This document shows, piece after piece, positions 15,253 to 23,423 of a DNA stretch of 33,984 bases. Under the pieces are notes generated by a model. It saw only the letters and a list, made by a program, of their open reading frames with translations. It did not search any database and was not told where the DNA came from. A program made the translations under genes and the position numbers. How positions within the stretch are numbered: the stretch's first letter is position 1; each line of letters opens with the position of its first letter. Source of the stretch: DASZJY01 sp036260255 (GTDB lineage: Bacteria > Actinomycetota > Acidimicrobiia > Acidimicrobiales > AC-14); NCBI GenBank assembly GCA_036260255.1, contig DATAAF010000026.1, positions 1-33,984 of the forward strand, read 5' to 3'.

Positions 15253-15478
15253 CGAGTGCACGGAGGCGGCGGAGCTCCTGTACCACTACATCGATGGAGA
15301 GCTGACCGCCGAGCGTCGGATCCTCATCACGAACCACCTCGACGACTGCCCCCCCTGCCTCGACGCCTTCGACTTCGAGGCCGAGCTGCGGACGATCATC
15401 GCCCGGCGTTGCCAGGAGCGGGTGCCCGACCACCTCCGCCAGCGCGTCGCCGAGGCCATCCGCCAGCTTCAGGAATAG
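15245..15478 (+). CDS. rsrA: Mycothiol-system zinc anti-sigma factor (RsrA-like)
   Basis: A 77-residue anti-sigma factor whose ATG lies 8 bases inside the end of the sigma gene. It has the ZAS zinc site: Cys5 near the N-terminus (MGNECTEA) and the HxxxCxxC motif in NHLDDCPPCLDAF. In RsrA, oxidation forms a disulfide between zinc-binding Cys residues, releases zinc and frees SigR. All four predicted ligands are present, so redox control should be intact. Location is cytoplasmic. The helical tail (HLRQRVAEAIRQLQE) completes the sigma-binding fold. Confidence 0.87.
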   Translation: MGNECTEAAELLYHYIDGELTAERRILITNHLDDCPPCLDAFDFEAELRTIIARRCQERVPDHLRQRVAEAIRQLQE

Positions 15479-15506
15479 CCTGGCCCCCGGTCCCGTTGGC
15501 TGGAGT

Positions 15507-15695
15507 ATGGCCGAGGGATCTGTGGGAGCCCACCCGATCTCGGGGAACGACCGGCCTTCCAAGGCGTACAGCGCGGGAAGGATCTGCCGTCACCCGGACT
15601 GTGGGACCCGCCTTTCCATCTACAACGACGGCGTCTTCTGCTACCGGCACGAGCCCATGACGGTCCCTCGCGTCCGCGGCAAGAAGATCGCTTGA
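15507..15695 (+). CDS. Small zinc-knuckle protein (62 aa)
   Basis: A 62-residue protein with a likely zinc site in CRHPDCGTRLSIYNDGVFCY followed by RHE: three Cys and one or two His in a C-x4-C-x12-C-x2-H arrangement. The head is Ser/Gly-rich and the tail basic (RVRGKKIA), which could contact nucleic acid. It begins 28 bases after the anti-sigma gene, so it may belong to the SigR operon, and a hairpin follows its stop. I do not know a named family; a treble-clef or zinc-ribbon regulator is plausible. Confidence 0.6.
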   Translation: MAEGSVGAHPISGNDRPSKAYSAGRICRHPDCGTRLSIYNDGVFCYRHEPMTVPRVRGKKIA

Positions 15696-15698
15696 GGG

Positions 15699-15730
15699 TT
15701 CGCCTTCGCAACCAAAGGTTGCTCGGCGAA
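15699..15730 (+). terminator. Hairpin after the sigma/anti-sigma/zinc-knuckle genes
   Basis: Two stacked perfect stems, TTCGCC/GGCGAA outside and GCAACC/GGTTGC inside, close an AAA loop four bases after the zinc-knuckle stop codon. There is only a weak T-rich stretch after it, so termination may be incomplete. A second 7-bp hairpin (GGCCGCC-TCT-GGCGGCC) lies at 15810-15826. Confidence 0.5.
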
Positions 15731-15893
15731 TTCTGACGTGCTCCGGTCGTCGGGCCGAGCCGCCCTCCCTCCGCGCTGACCCCTTCCTCTTGTGCGGACA
15801 GCCGGAGAGGGCCGCCTCTGGCGGCCGTCCGACGGCCGCCCGCACGAACCCCCGGTGTGAGATTCGGCGCCTGGTCGGCCTAGGCTTCTCTCG

Positions 15894-16034
15894 ATGGACC
15901 TCGTTCTCGCCTTTGGCAAGCCCTGGACGTACTGGCTGGCGCCGGCGGTCACCCTGCTGACCGTGCTGGCCATCCTCGGCTGGTTCGTCGGGTACCTGGT
16001 CAAGGTCGTCGCCGCCCGCTACCCGAAGCAGTAG
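15894..16034 (+). CDS. Small single-helix membrane protein (46 aa)
   Basis: ATG 15894 to TAG 16034 encodes 46 residues: a short head (MDLVLAFGKPWTYW), one membrane helix (LAPAVTLLTVLAILGWFVGY) and a basic end (LVKVVAARYPKQ). The composition and the 8-base gap to the zincin gene support a real small gene. I recognise no named family. Confidence 0.55.
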   Translation: MDLVLAFGKPWTYWLAPAVTLLTVLAILGWFVGYLVKVVAARYPKQ

Positions 16035-16042
16035 CGGCCGCC

Positions 16043-17134
16043 GTGCCCTCCGAGGACCGCAGACCCTCCCCCGACCCGGTCGCCTGGGACGTGGCCGAGC
16101 GGGTGGCCGTCCGAGTCGCCCGCCGGGAGCCCCTCGCCGATTCCTACCACTACGCCTCGCTCGTCCCCGACTTCGACGAGTTCACCGCCGAGGCCGAGGA
16201 GCTGGTGGCCGCGGAGACGGGCCTGCGGTCGCTGTCGGGGCCGGCCCGGGTGCGGGTCACCGACCGGCCCGGGTGGATCCGGGCCAACCTGGCGTCGTTC
16301 CGCCGGCTGCTGCGGCCCCTGACCGAGCGGCTCGGGAGCCGGTTGGGGAACGGGCCCATGGCGGGGGCCGGCCGCTCGGTCGCGGGGGCCGAGGTCGGCG
16401 CCCTGCTGGGCTGGATGTCGACCCGTGTCCTCGGCCAGTACGACCTCTTGATCATCGAGAACGAGGATCCCGAGGACCAGGACATCGTCTACTACGTGGG
16501 CCCCAACGTCCTGGCCCTCGAGAAGCGCTTCGCCTTCCCGCCCCGCGAGTTCCGCCTCTGGCTCGCCCTCCACGAGGTCACCCACCGGGCCCAGTTCACG
16601 GGCATCCCCTGGATGCGGCCCCACTTCCTGTCGCTGGTCGACGCCACCCTCTCCGCCTTCGACCCCGACCCCAAGCGGTTCCTGGCCGCCCTGCGCCGGG
16701 CGGTGGAGGCGGCCCGCGCCGGGCAGAACCCCCTCGACGAAGGGGGTCTGGTCACCCTGCTGGCCAGCCCCGAGCAGCACGCCGTGCTCCAGCGGGTCCA
16801 GGGGCTGATGAGCCTGCTCGAGGGCCACGGCGACCTGGTCATGGACCGGGCCGCCGCCGGGCGCATCCCCAGCGCCGAGCGCTTCCGCCAGGTGCTCCAC
16901 CAGCGTCGCCAGGCCACCGGCGCCGCCCGCCTGCTGCAGAAGCTGGTGGGGGTCGAGGCCAAGCTCCGCCAGTACCAGCAGGGCGAGGAGTTCCTCGCCG
17001 CGGTGGAGGCGTCCGACGTGGCCTCCGTCGACCTCCTGTGGCGGGGGCCCGAGTGGATCCCCAGCCTGCCCGAGATCAAGGACCCCGACCTGTGGCTGAC
17101 GCGGGTGTCGCAGGCCCGAGCGGCGGCCAGCTGA
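16043..17134 (+). CDS. Zinc-dependent metalloprotease, 'F420-associated' type (DUF2342)
   Basis: A 363-residue soluble zincin from GTG 16043. The active-site HExxH is HEVTHRAQF at residues 177-181, preceded by FAFPPREFRLWLAL. A second conserved helix is LQRVQGLMSLLEGHGDLVMD, supplying the likely third metal ligand. The C-terminal part (RRQATGAARLLQKLVGVEAK, LRQYQQGEEF, LWRGPEWIPSLPEIKDP) is typical of the actinobacterial family whose members co-occur with coenzyme F420 genes. Substrate is unknown. The gene overlaps tilS at its 3' end, matching the frequent zincin-tilS-hpt-ftsH order in actinobacteria. Confidence 0.85.
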   Translation: MPSEDRRPSPDPVAWDVAERVAVRVARREPLADSYHYASLVPDFDEFTAEAEELVAAETGLRSLSGPARVRVTDRPGWIRANLASFRRLLRPLTERLGSRLGNGPMAGAGRSVAGAEVGALLGWMSTRVLGQYDLLIIENEDPEDQDIVYYVGPNVLALEKRFAFPPREFRLWLALHEVTHRAQFTGIPWMRPHFLSLVDATLSAFDPDPKRFLAALRRAVEAARAGQNPLDEGGLVTLLASPEQHAVLQRVQGLMSLLEGHGDLVMDRAAAGRIPSAERFRQVLHQRRQATGAARLLQKLVGVEAKLRQYQQGEEFLAAVEASDVASVDLLWRGPEWIPSLPEIKDPDLWLTRVSQARAAAS

Positions 17135-18012
17135 GCGAGGGGCCGGCGGCCGGGCTCGCCGCCGAGCTCCTGGCCCGCACCACCTTCCCGCCGACCGGCA
17201 CCGCCGTCACCTGCGCCGTCTCCGGAGGCGCCGACTCGCTCGCCCTGCTGATCCTGGCGGTCGCCGCCGGCTGCCGGACGACCGCGGTCCACGTCGACCA
17301 CTGCCTGCGGGCCGGCTCGGCGGCCGAGGCCGACGTCGTCCGGGCCGTCGCCGAGGCGTTCGGGGCGGGCTTCCGGGCCGAGCGGGCGCCGGTGGAACCG
17401 GGGCCCAACCTGGAGGCCCGGGCGCGGGCGGCCCGCTACGCCGTCCTCCCCGCCGACGTCCTCACCGGCCACACCGCCGACGACCAGGCCGAGACGGTCC
17501 TGCTCAACCTCGTCCGGGGTGCCGGCCTCGACGGCCTGGCGGGAATGGGGCCCGAGGGTCACCCCCTGCTCGCCCTCCGCCGGACCGAGACCAGGGCCCT
17601 GGTCGCCGCCTGCGGGCTGACACCGGTGGAGGACCCGTCCAACGCCGACCCCTCTTTCCGGCGGAACCGGGTCCGGGCCGAGCTGATGCCCCTCCTCGAC
17701 GCCATCGCCGAGCGTGACGTCGCCGCCGTCCTCGCCCGCCAGGCCCGCCTCCTGGGCGAGGAGGCCCGCCTCCTCGACGAGCTGGCCGCCGCCCTGGACC
17801 CCACCGACGCCCGTGCCCTCGCCGCCGCCCCCGCCCCTCTCGCACGCCGGGCGGTGCGGCGCTGGCTGGTCACCGGCCGCCCCCACCCCCCTTCCTCCGC
17901 CGCGGTCGAGCGGGTGCTCGAGGTGGCCCGGGGACGGGCGCGCGCCACCGAGGTGGACGACGGCCGGCGCGTCTCCCGCCGCGGGGGGCGGCTCCGCATC
18001 GCCCAGAGGTAG
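17092..18012 (+). CDS. tilS: tRNA(Ile)-lysidine synthetase
   Basis: TilS attaches lysine to C34 of tRNA-Ile(CAU) with ATP, allowing AUA decoding. The PP-loop SGGADS is at residues 44-49. Next come VHVDHCLRAGSAAEADVV, the LTGHTADDQAETVLLNLVRG block and VEDPSNADPSFRRNRVR. At about 306 residues it lacks the long C-terminal domains of the E. coli enzyme, as is usual in actinobacteria. I chose GTG 17092, which overlaps the zincin gene by 43 bases. The only later candidate near that stop is CTG 17131. Confidence 0.88.
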   Translation: MADAGVAGPSGGQLSEGPAAGLAAELLARTTFPPTGTAVTCAVSGGADSLALLILAVAAGCRTTAVHVDHCLRAGSAAEADVVRAVAEAFGAGFRAERAPVEPGPNLEARARAARYAVLPADVLTGHTADDQAETVLLNLVRGAGLDGLAGMGPEGHPLLALRRTETRALVAACGLTPVEDPSNADPSFRRNRVRAELMPLLDAIAERDVAAVLARQARLLGEEARLLDELAAALDPTDARALAAAPAPLARRAVRRWLVTGRPHPPSSAAVERVLEVARGRARATEVDDGRRVSRRGGRLRIAQR

Positions 18013-18023
18013 CTTCGCGAGCC

Positions 18024-18599
18024 GTGGCCGTCCGCGAGCAGGCTGGGCCCGGCTCGGCCGACCCCAACATAGGGCCGGTCGTGGTGAGCCAGGAGGAGCT
18101 CGAGGAGCGCATCGCCGCCCTCGGCCGCCAGATCACCGCGGACTACTCCGGGCGGGCGCCGCTCCTGGTGGGCGTCCTCAAGGGGGCCTTCGTGTTCATG
18201 AGCGACCTGGCCCGGGCCATCGACCTGCCGGTCGAGTTCGACTTCATGGCGGTGTCGTCCTACGGCAGCGCCACCAAGACGAGCGGAGTGGTCCGCATCG
18301 TGAAGGACCTCGACCTCGACCTCACCGGGCGGGACGTGATCCTCGTCGAGGACATCGTGCACAGCGGCCTGACCCTGTCCTACCTCCGCAAGAACCTCCA
18401 GGCCCGCCGGCCGGCGTCCCTCGAGGTCTGCGCCCTCCTGCTCCGTGAGGGCCAGCAGGCCGACGACCCCGACCTCCGCTACGTCGGGTTCCGGATCCCT
18501 CCCGACTTCGTGATCGGCTACGGCCTGGACGTGGCCGAGCGGTACCGCAACCTCCCGTACGTGTGCGTGTACGCGGGCGGCCCGCCGTCGGCGACCTGA
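18024..18599 (+). CDS. hpt: Hypoxanthine phosphoribosyltransferase
   Basis: A 191-residue purine-salvage enzyme converting hypoxanthine (and guanine) plus PRPP to IMP (GMP). Blocks are LLVGVLKGAFVFMSDLARAI, the flexible-loop region VSSYGSATKTSGVVRIVKDL, the PRPP-binding motif VILVEDIVHSGLTLSYL, and the base-binding end VGFRIPPDFVIGYGLDVAER. The start is GTG 18024, 11 bases after tilS. The ~20-residue head is not conserved-looking. The tilS-hpt-ftsH order is widely conserved. Confidence 0.93.
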   Translation: MAVREQAGPGSADPNIGPVVVSQEELEERIAALGRQITADYSGRAPLLVGVLKGAFVFMSDLARAIDLPVEFDFMAVSSYGSATKTSGVVRIVKDLDLDLTGRDVILVEDIVHSGLTLSYLRKNLQARRPASLEVCALLLREGQQADDPDLRYVGFRIPPDFVIGYGLDVAERYRNLPYVCVYAGGPPSAT

Positions 18600-18663
18600 G
18601 CATCGCCTGGCGACCGGCCGCTCGCCGGCCCGGTACCCTGAGGCCCGTACCGCGAGGAAGATC

Positions 18664-20526
18664 TTGAGACAGCTCCTGCGCCGACCCGCCGTCTACATCG
18701 TCGTTGCCCTCGTCGCCGTCCTCGCTGCCAGCGGGTTCTTCCGGGGCGGCGACCAGCCCCAGAAGCTGCGCCTCGACCAGTTCGAGCGGCGGCTCGCCGA
18801 GGGCCAGGTGCGCACGGCGACGGTCAACGACCGCTCGAGCACGATCTCGGGCAAGCTCGCCGACGGCAAGAAGTACAAGGTCAACTACGTCCGCAACGAC
18901 GAGCCCAAGATCGCCGAGCAGCTCCGGGCCGCCGGCGTCGAGCGCAAGGTCGACCACCAGGACGACCCCCTCTGGTGGACCCTCGTGCAGACGTTCCTTC
19001 CCTTCGTGCTGCTCGTCGGGGCGTTCCTCTTCGTGATGAACACCATGCAGGGCGGCGGCAGCCGGGTCATGCAGTTCGGCAAGGCCAAGCCCCGCCAGGT
19101 CTCCAAGGACCAGCCCAAGGTGACGTTCGCCGACGTCGCCGGGGCGGACGAGGCGGTCGAGGAGCTGCAGGAGATCAAGGAGTTCCTGGAGGCACCGGCC
19201 AAGTTCCAGGCCATGGGGGCCAAGATCCCCAAGGGCGTCCTGCTGTTCGGCCCTCCGGGGACGGGCAAGACGCTCCTCGCCCGGGCGGTGGCGGGCGAGG
19301 CCGGTGTCCCGTTCTTCTCCATCTCGGGGTCCGACTTCGTCGAGATGTTCGTGGGCGTGGGCGCCAGCCGGGTGCGCGACCTGTTCGTCCAGGCCAAGGC
19401 CAGCGCGCCGGCGATCGTCTTCGTCGACGAGATCGACGCGGTGGGCCGCCACCGCGGCGCCGGCCTGGGCGGCGGCCACGACGAGCGGGAGCAGACCCTC
19501 AACCAGCTGCTGGTCGAGATGGACGGCTTCGACACGTCCGCCGGCGTCATCCTCATCGCCGCCACCAACCGGCCCGACATCCTCGACCCCGCCCTCCTGC
19601 GCCCGGGCCGCTTCGACCGCCAGATCGTCGTCGACCGCCCCGACCTGGAGGGGCGGCGGGCCATCCTGAACGTCCACGCCAAGGGGAAGCCCCTGGCCAA
19701 GGGGGTCGACGTCGACGTGCTGGCCCGCCGCACGCCCGGTTTCACGGGGGCCGACCTGGCCAACCTGATGAACGAGGCCGCCCTCCTCACCGCCCGCCGG
19801 GGCTTCAAGGAGATCGGGATGCCCCAGCTCGAGGAGGCCATCGACCGCGTCATCGCCGGCCCTGAGCGCAAGTCGAGGCTGATCTCCGACGAGGAGAAGC
19901 GGGTCATCGCCTACCACGAGGGCGGCCACGCCCTGGTGGGCCACGCCCTCCCCCACGCCGACCCAATCCACAAGATCTCGATCATCGCCCGCGGCCGGGC
20001 GCTGGGCTGGACCCTCGCCCTCCCCACCGAGGACAAGTACCTGGTGAGCCGCTCGCAGCTCCGCGACCAGCTGGCCATGCTCCTGGGCGGGCGCTCGGCC
20101 GAGGAGCTCATCTTCCAGGACCCCACCACCGGCGCCCAGAACGACATCGAGAAGGCGACCCAGATCGCCCGGGCCATGGTCACCGAGTACGGGATGAGCG
20201 ACGAGCTCGGGCCCCAGCAGCTGGGGCACGCCAACGGCGAGGTGTTCCTGGGGCGTGACATCGGCCACCAGCCCAACTACTCCGACCAGGTCGCCGCCCA
20301 CATCGACGCCGAGGTGCGCCGGCTCATCGACGAGGCCCACGAGCGGGCCCTCGACATCCTGGTCACCCACCGCCCGACCCTCGACCGTCTGGCCGAGGCC
20401 CTCATCGCCAAGGAGACGCTCGACACCCCCGAGGTGATGGAGATCTTCGCCGAGGTGCCGCGGGGCGCCGGCCGTGCGGCCGGCGGCGCCGGCTCCCGAC
20501 GGGTGCGGCCTCTGCCCACCAACTGA
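18664..20526 (+). CDS. ftsH: ATP-dependent zinc metalloprotease FtsH
   Basis: A 620-residue membrane-anchored AAA+ protease that degrades misfolded and short-lived membrane and cytoplasmic proteins. Helices lie at about 9-23 and 104-126 with a small outer domain between. The AAA module has Walker A GPPGTGKT (196-203), Walker B IVFVDEID (251-258), pore loop MFVGVGASRVR and second-region-of-homology RPGRFDRQ. The protease site is HEGGH (418-422) with Asp494 in QNDIEKAT as third ligand. The tail is short and ends without a long disordered extension. Start is TTG 18664, with AGGAAG just upstream. Confidence 0.96.
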   Translation: MRQLLRRPAVYIVVALVAVLAASGFFRGGDQPQKLRLDQFERRLAEGQVRTATVNDRSSTISGKLADGKKYKVNYVRNDEPKIAEQLRAAGVERKVDHQDDPLWWTLVQTFLPFVLLVGAFLFVMNTMQGGGSRVMQFGKAKPRQVSKDQPKVTFADVAGADEAVEELQEIKEFLEAPAKFQAMGAKIPKGVLLFGPPGTGKTLLARAVAGEAGVPFFSISGSDFVEMFVGVGASRVRDLFVQAKASAPAIVFVDEIDAVGRHRGAGLGGGHDEREQTLNQLLVEMDGFDTSAGVILIAATNRPDILDPALLRPGRFDRQIVVDRPDLEGRRAILNVHAKGKPLAKGVDVDVLARRTPGFTGADLANLMNEAALLTARRGFKEIGMPQLEEAIDRVIAGPERKSRLISDEEKRVIAYHEGGHALVGHALPHADPIHKISIIARGRALGWTLALPTEDKYLVSRSQLRDQLAMLLGGRSAEELIFQDPTTGAQNDIEKATQIARAMVTEYGMSDELGPQQLGHANGEVFLGRDIGHQPNYSDQVAAHIDAEVRRLIDEAHERALDILVTHRPTLDRLAEALIAKETLDTPEVMEIFAEVPRGAGRAAGGAGSRRVRPLPTN

Positions 20527-20534
20527 GGGTCGCG

Positions 20535-21104
20535 GTGGGCGTCGACCGGGGGCGGCTCGAGAAGGCCGTCCGGGAGATCCTCGAGGCGGTCGGCGAGGAC
20601 CCCGACCGCGACGGCCTGGAGCGCACGCCCGAGCGGGTCGCCGCCCTGTACGAGGAGCTCCTGGCCGGTCTGCACGAGCCGTCCGACGAGCACCTCTCGG
20701 TGACCTTCGCCGCCGAGCACGACGAGATGGTCATGGTACGGGACATCCCGCTGGCGTCCCTCTGCGAGCACCACCTCATCCCGTTCGTGGGTAAGGCCCA
20801 CGTCGCCTACATCCCGAACGCCGAAGGCCGCATCACAGGGCTGTCCAAGCTGGTCCGGCTCGTCGGCGCCTACGCCCGCCGCCTGCAGGTGCAGGAGCGG
20901 CTCACCACCCAGATCGCCGACGAGATCGACCGCAGCCTGCAGCCCCGGGGCGTGCTGGTGGTGGTCGAGGCCGAGCACCTGTGCATGACCATGCGGGGGG
21001 TGCGCACGCCGGGCACCCTCGCCGTCACCTCGGCCGTCCGGGGCCAGTTCCGCGACGACGCCGCCACCCGGGCCGAGGCGATGGACTTCATCCACGGGCG
21101 GTAG
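20535..21104 (+). CDS. folE: GTP cyclohydrolase I
   Basis: A 189-residue enzyme converting GTP to 7,8-dihydroneopterin triphosphate, the first folate step. Zinc ligands are visible as Cys77 and His80 in LCEHHLIPFVGKAHVAYIP and Cys150 in EAEHLCMTMRGVRTPG. GLSKLVRLVGAYARRLQVQE is the catalytic-core helix. GTG 20535 follows the ftsH stop by 8 bases, so it is probably co-transcribed, and it opens the folate cluster. Confidence 0.95.
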   Translation: MGVDRGRLEKAVREILEAVGEDPDRDGLERTPERVAALYEELLAGLHEPSDEHLSVTFAAEHDEMVMVRDIPLASLCEHHLIPFVGKAHVAYIPNAEGRITGLSKLVRLVGAYARRLQVQERLTTQIADEIDRSLQPRGVLVVVEAEHLCMTMRGVRTPGTLAVTSAVRGQFRDDAATRAEAMDFIHGR

Positions 21105-21186
21105 CGGCACGAGATGCTTCGGGGAACGCTGAAGCTCACTCTGTGACCGTGAGCGGGCCCAGAACGGGTGCCGGTACCATGCAGCC

Positions 21187-21966
21187 GTGCCGCTCGTCAT
21201 GGGCGTCCTGAACGTCACGCCCGACTCCTTCTCCGACGGGGGCGCGTGGTTCGACGCCGACGCGGCGGTGGCACACGGCCTCGAGATGGTCGCCGAGGGG
21301 GCGGACATCGTCGACGTGGGCGGGGAGAGCACGCGTCCGGGCGCCGCGCCGGTGGACGAGGCGGAGGAGTTGCGCCGGGTCCTCCCGGTGATCGAGGCCC
21401 TGGTGCCCCACGTGCGGGTCTCGGTCGACACCCGCAAGGCGTCGGTGGCCGAGGCCGCCCTCGGGGCGGGCGCCACCCTGGTCAACGACGTGTCGGCGTC
21501 GCTGTGGCAGGTGGCGGCCGACGGCGGCGCCGGGTGGGTCGCCATGCACATGCGGGGCGAGCCGGCGACCATGCAGGCCGACCCTCGCTACGACGACGTG
21601 GTGGGGGAGGTCCGGGACTTCCTGGTCGACCGGGCGGCCCGGGCGAGGGAGGCGGGCGTCGCCGAGGTGTGGGTCGATCCCGGCATCGGGTTCGGCAAGA
21701 CGGTGGACCACAACCTGCTCCTCCTGCGCCACCTGCGGGCCCTCGTGGCCGCCGGCTACCCGGTGGTGGTGGGCACCAGCCGCAAGTCGTTCCTCGGGCG
21801 CCTGGCCGGGCGGGGGGCCGACCTTCCCCCCGACGACCGCCTGGAAGGGTCGCTCGCCACCGCCGCCTGGGCCCTCACCCAGGGGGCGTCGATGGTGCGG
21901 GCCCACGACGTCCGCCCCACCGCCCACCTGGCCCGCCTGGTCGCCACCGAGAGCGTCGTGTCGTGA
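21187..21966 (+). CDS. folP: Dihydropteroate synthase
   Basis: A 259-residue TIM-barrel enzyme joining pABA to dihydropterin pyrophosphate; the sulfonamide target. The two signatures are present: MGVLNVTPDSFSDGG at the N-terminus and VDVGGESTRPGA about 35 residues later. SVDTRKASVAEAAL, DPGIGFGKTVDHN and VVGTSRKSFLG follow in order. GTG 21187 lies after an 82-base spacer from folE. The stop overlaps the next gene's GTG as GTGA. Confidence 0.95.
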   Translation: MPLVMGVLNVTPDSFSDGGAWFDADAAVAHGLEMVAEGADIVDVGGESTRPGAAPVDEAEELRRVLPVIEALVPHVRVSVDTRKASVAEAALGAGATLVNDVSASLWQVAADGGAGWVAMHMRGEPATMQADPRYDDVVGEVRDFLVDRAARAREAGVAEVWVDPGIGFGKTVDHNLLLLRHLRALVAAGYPVVVGTSRKSFLGRLAGRGADLPPDDRLEGSLATAAWALTQGASMVRAHDVRPTAHLARLVATESVVS

Positions 21967-22478
21967 GGGGGAAGTGGGCGGCGGGGATCGTCCCCCGGAA
22001 CTTCGCCTGGATCATCAAGGACCGCTTGGCGGTGAGCGAGCGGCCCGGCGGCTACGCCCGGTCGCACCGGCCGGTGCGCCGTCAGGAGGAGATCATCTGG
22101 ATCCGCGAGCAGGGCTTCACCCGGGTGGTGTCGCTGCTGGCGTCGCCCCACAACCTGCATGCCTACGACGAGCTCGGGGTCGACTGGGAGCACATCCCGT
22201 TCGGCAACAACGACAACGTCCGCGACGTGGCGGCCCAGGTGCTTCCCAAGCTGCGGGACTGGCTGGCGTCGGGGGAGAAGGTGCTGGTGCACCAGGAGGA
22301 GCTGGGGGACCGGGTGCAGGGGCTGGCCGGCGGCTACCTGGTGTTCGCCGGGCTCGTCTCCGACCCCGCCCAGGCCATCGCCATCGTCGAGCAGATCAAC
22401 CAGCGCCAGATGGGACCGCCCGGCCGAGAGCTGGTGGCGGCGGCGGCCGAGCTGGCCGCCGAGCGCGGCGGAGGGTGA
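21963..22478 (+). CDS. Dual-specificity-phosphatase-like protein with no catalytic Cys
   Basis: A 171-residue protein coupled to folP by a GTGA overlap. It reads like a cysteine phosphatase: WIIKDRLAVSERPGGYARSH, the strand GFTRVVSLLASPHN, an acid-loop equivalent WEHIPFGNNDNV, and a P-loop position after EKVLVH. In active enzymes the loop is H-C-x5-R; here it is HQEELGDR (residues 110-117), with Gln111 replacing Cys while the spacing to Arg117 is kept. It should therefore be inactive as a Cys phosphatase, and may be a binding or scaffold protein. Its place between folP and folB suggests a link to pterin metabolism. Homology is inferred from motif layout only. Confidence 0.65.
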   Translation: MRGKWAAGIVPRNFAWIIKDRLAVSERPGGYARSHRPVRRQEEIIWIREQGFTRVVSLLASPHNLHAYDELGVDWEHIPFGNNDNVRDVAAQVLPKLRDWLASGEKVLVHQEELGDRVQGLAGGYLVFAGLVSDPAQAIAIVEQINQRQMGPPGRELVAAAAELAAERGGG

Positions 22479-22509
22479 CTCCCCCCACCGCAGGCCACCA
22501 GGGCACGCG

Positions 22510-22902
22510 GTGACCGACCGCATCGAGCTGCGGGGCCTGCGGGTGCTGGCCGTCTGCGGGGCCCTGCCCGAGGAGCGGGAGCGGGCACAGCCGTTCGCGG
22601 TCGACCTCGACGTGTCCGTGGACCTGGCCCCGGCCGGGCGCAGCGACCAGCTGGCCGACACCGTCGACTACGGCGCGCTGGCCCGGGCCGTCGCCCGGGT
22701 GGCGGCCGAGGACCGCTTCACCCTCATGGAGCGGCTGGCCGAGCGCATCGCCGAGGAAGTGGGTGCCGACGCCCGGGTGGAGTCGGTGACGGTGGCGGTC
22801 CACAAGCTCCGCCCGCCGGTGCCGGTGGACCTGGCCTCCGCCGGGGTGCGGGTCACCCGCCGACGGGCGCCCGGAGGGCAGGCCCGTCGGGACGAGGGAT
22901 GA
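22510..22902 (+). CDS. folB: Dihydroneopterin aldolase
   Basis: A 130-residue enzyme converting 7,8-dihydroneopterin to 6-hydroxymethyl-dihydropterin and glycolaldehyde. GTG 22510 is followed by DRIELRGLRVLAVCGALPEE, RAQPFAVDLDVSVDL, DTVDYGALARAVARVA and LMERLAERIAEEV. The C-terminal strand contains VTVAVHKLRPPVPVDLASAG with the catalytic-site Lys. A basic tail ends by overlapping folK. The long open frame upstream lies over the preceding gene and is not part of it. Confidence 0.92.
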   Translation: MTDRIELRGLRVLAVCGALPEERERAQPFAVDLDVSVDLAPAGRSDQLADTVDYGALARAVARVAAEDRFTLMERLAERIAEEVGADARVESVTVAVHKLRPPVPVDLASAGVRVTRRRAPGGQARRDEG

Positions 22903-23423
22903 GCGCGCCGAAGGCGCACGACGCCGCTCCGGGGGGTGGACGGGGGGCGGAGCCCCCCGTCGGCGGAGCGAAGCGACGGGCCTTCCTCTCTCTCGGGTCC
23001 AACGTCGGCGACCGGTGGCGGTATCTGCAGGACGCCGTCGCCGCCCTCCCGGACGTGGTGGCCGTCTCGCCCGTCTACGAGACCGAGCCGGTCGGCGGCC
23101 CCCCGGGGCAGGGGCCGTTCCTCAACCTGGTCGTCGAGCTCGACACCGACCTCTCTCCCCGCGAGCTGCTCGAGGTGGCGCGCCGGCTCGAGGCGGCCGC
23201 CGGCCGCCGGAGGGTCGAGCACCACGGTCCCCGGACGCTCGACGTGGACGTGCTCCTCGTGGGCGACCTGGTTGTCGACGAGCCCGACCTCGCCGTCCCC
23301 CACCCCCGCATGTCCGAGCGCCGGTTCGTCCTGCGGCCGCTGGCCGATCTGGCGCCCGAGCTGGTCCCGGCGGGCACCGAGGACCGGGCGGCCGGGGCGG
23401 TGCGGCGGGTGGGTAGCCTGTAG
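22899..23423 (+). CDS. folK: 6-hydroxymethyl-7,8-dihydropterin pyrophosphokinase
   Basis: A 174-residue kinase transferring pyrophosphate from ATP to the pterin made by FolB. Motifs are FLSLGSNVGDRWRYLQDAV, VSPVYETEPVGGPPGQGPFL, RRVEHHGPRTLDVDVLLVGD and VPHPRMSERRFVLRPLADL; the two Asp in LDVDVLL bind Mg-ATP. The enzyme fold begins at residue 28. The first 27 residues (GGGRGAEPPVGG and flanks) are coded by a strong palindrome at 22939-22961 and look like an added head. The stop codon lies inside the left arm of another inverted repeat. Confidence 0.92.
   Translation: MSAPKAHDAAPGGGRGAEPPVGGAKRRAFLSLGSNVGDRWRYLQDAVAALPDVVAVSPVYETEPVGGPPGQGPFLNLVVELDTDLSPRELLEVARRLEAAAGRRRVEHHGPRTLDVDVLLVGDLVVDEPDLAVPHPRMSERRFVLRPLADLAPELVPAGTEDRAAGAVRRVGSL
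22939..22961 (+). repeat. 10-bp perfect hairpin inside the folK head
   Basis: Arms 22939-22948 and 22952-22961 are perfectly complementary around a GGA triloop closed by C-G. It lies 40 bases into folK, so a stable mRNA hairpin could affect translation. It is directly followed by a smaller AGCGAAGC-type hairpin. Confidence 0.75.

Noticed and set aside
18322..20370. Long minus-strand open frame opposite ftsH
   Set aside because: Shadow of high-GC codon use in FtsH; no recognisable motifs and no start signal.
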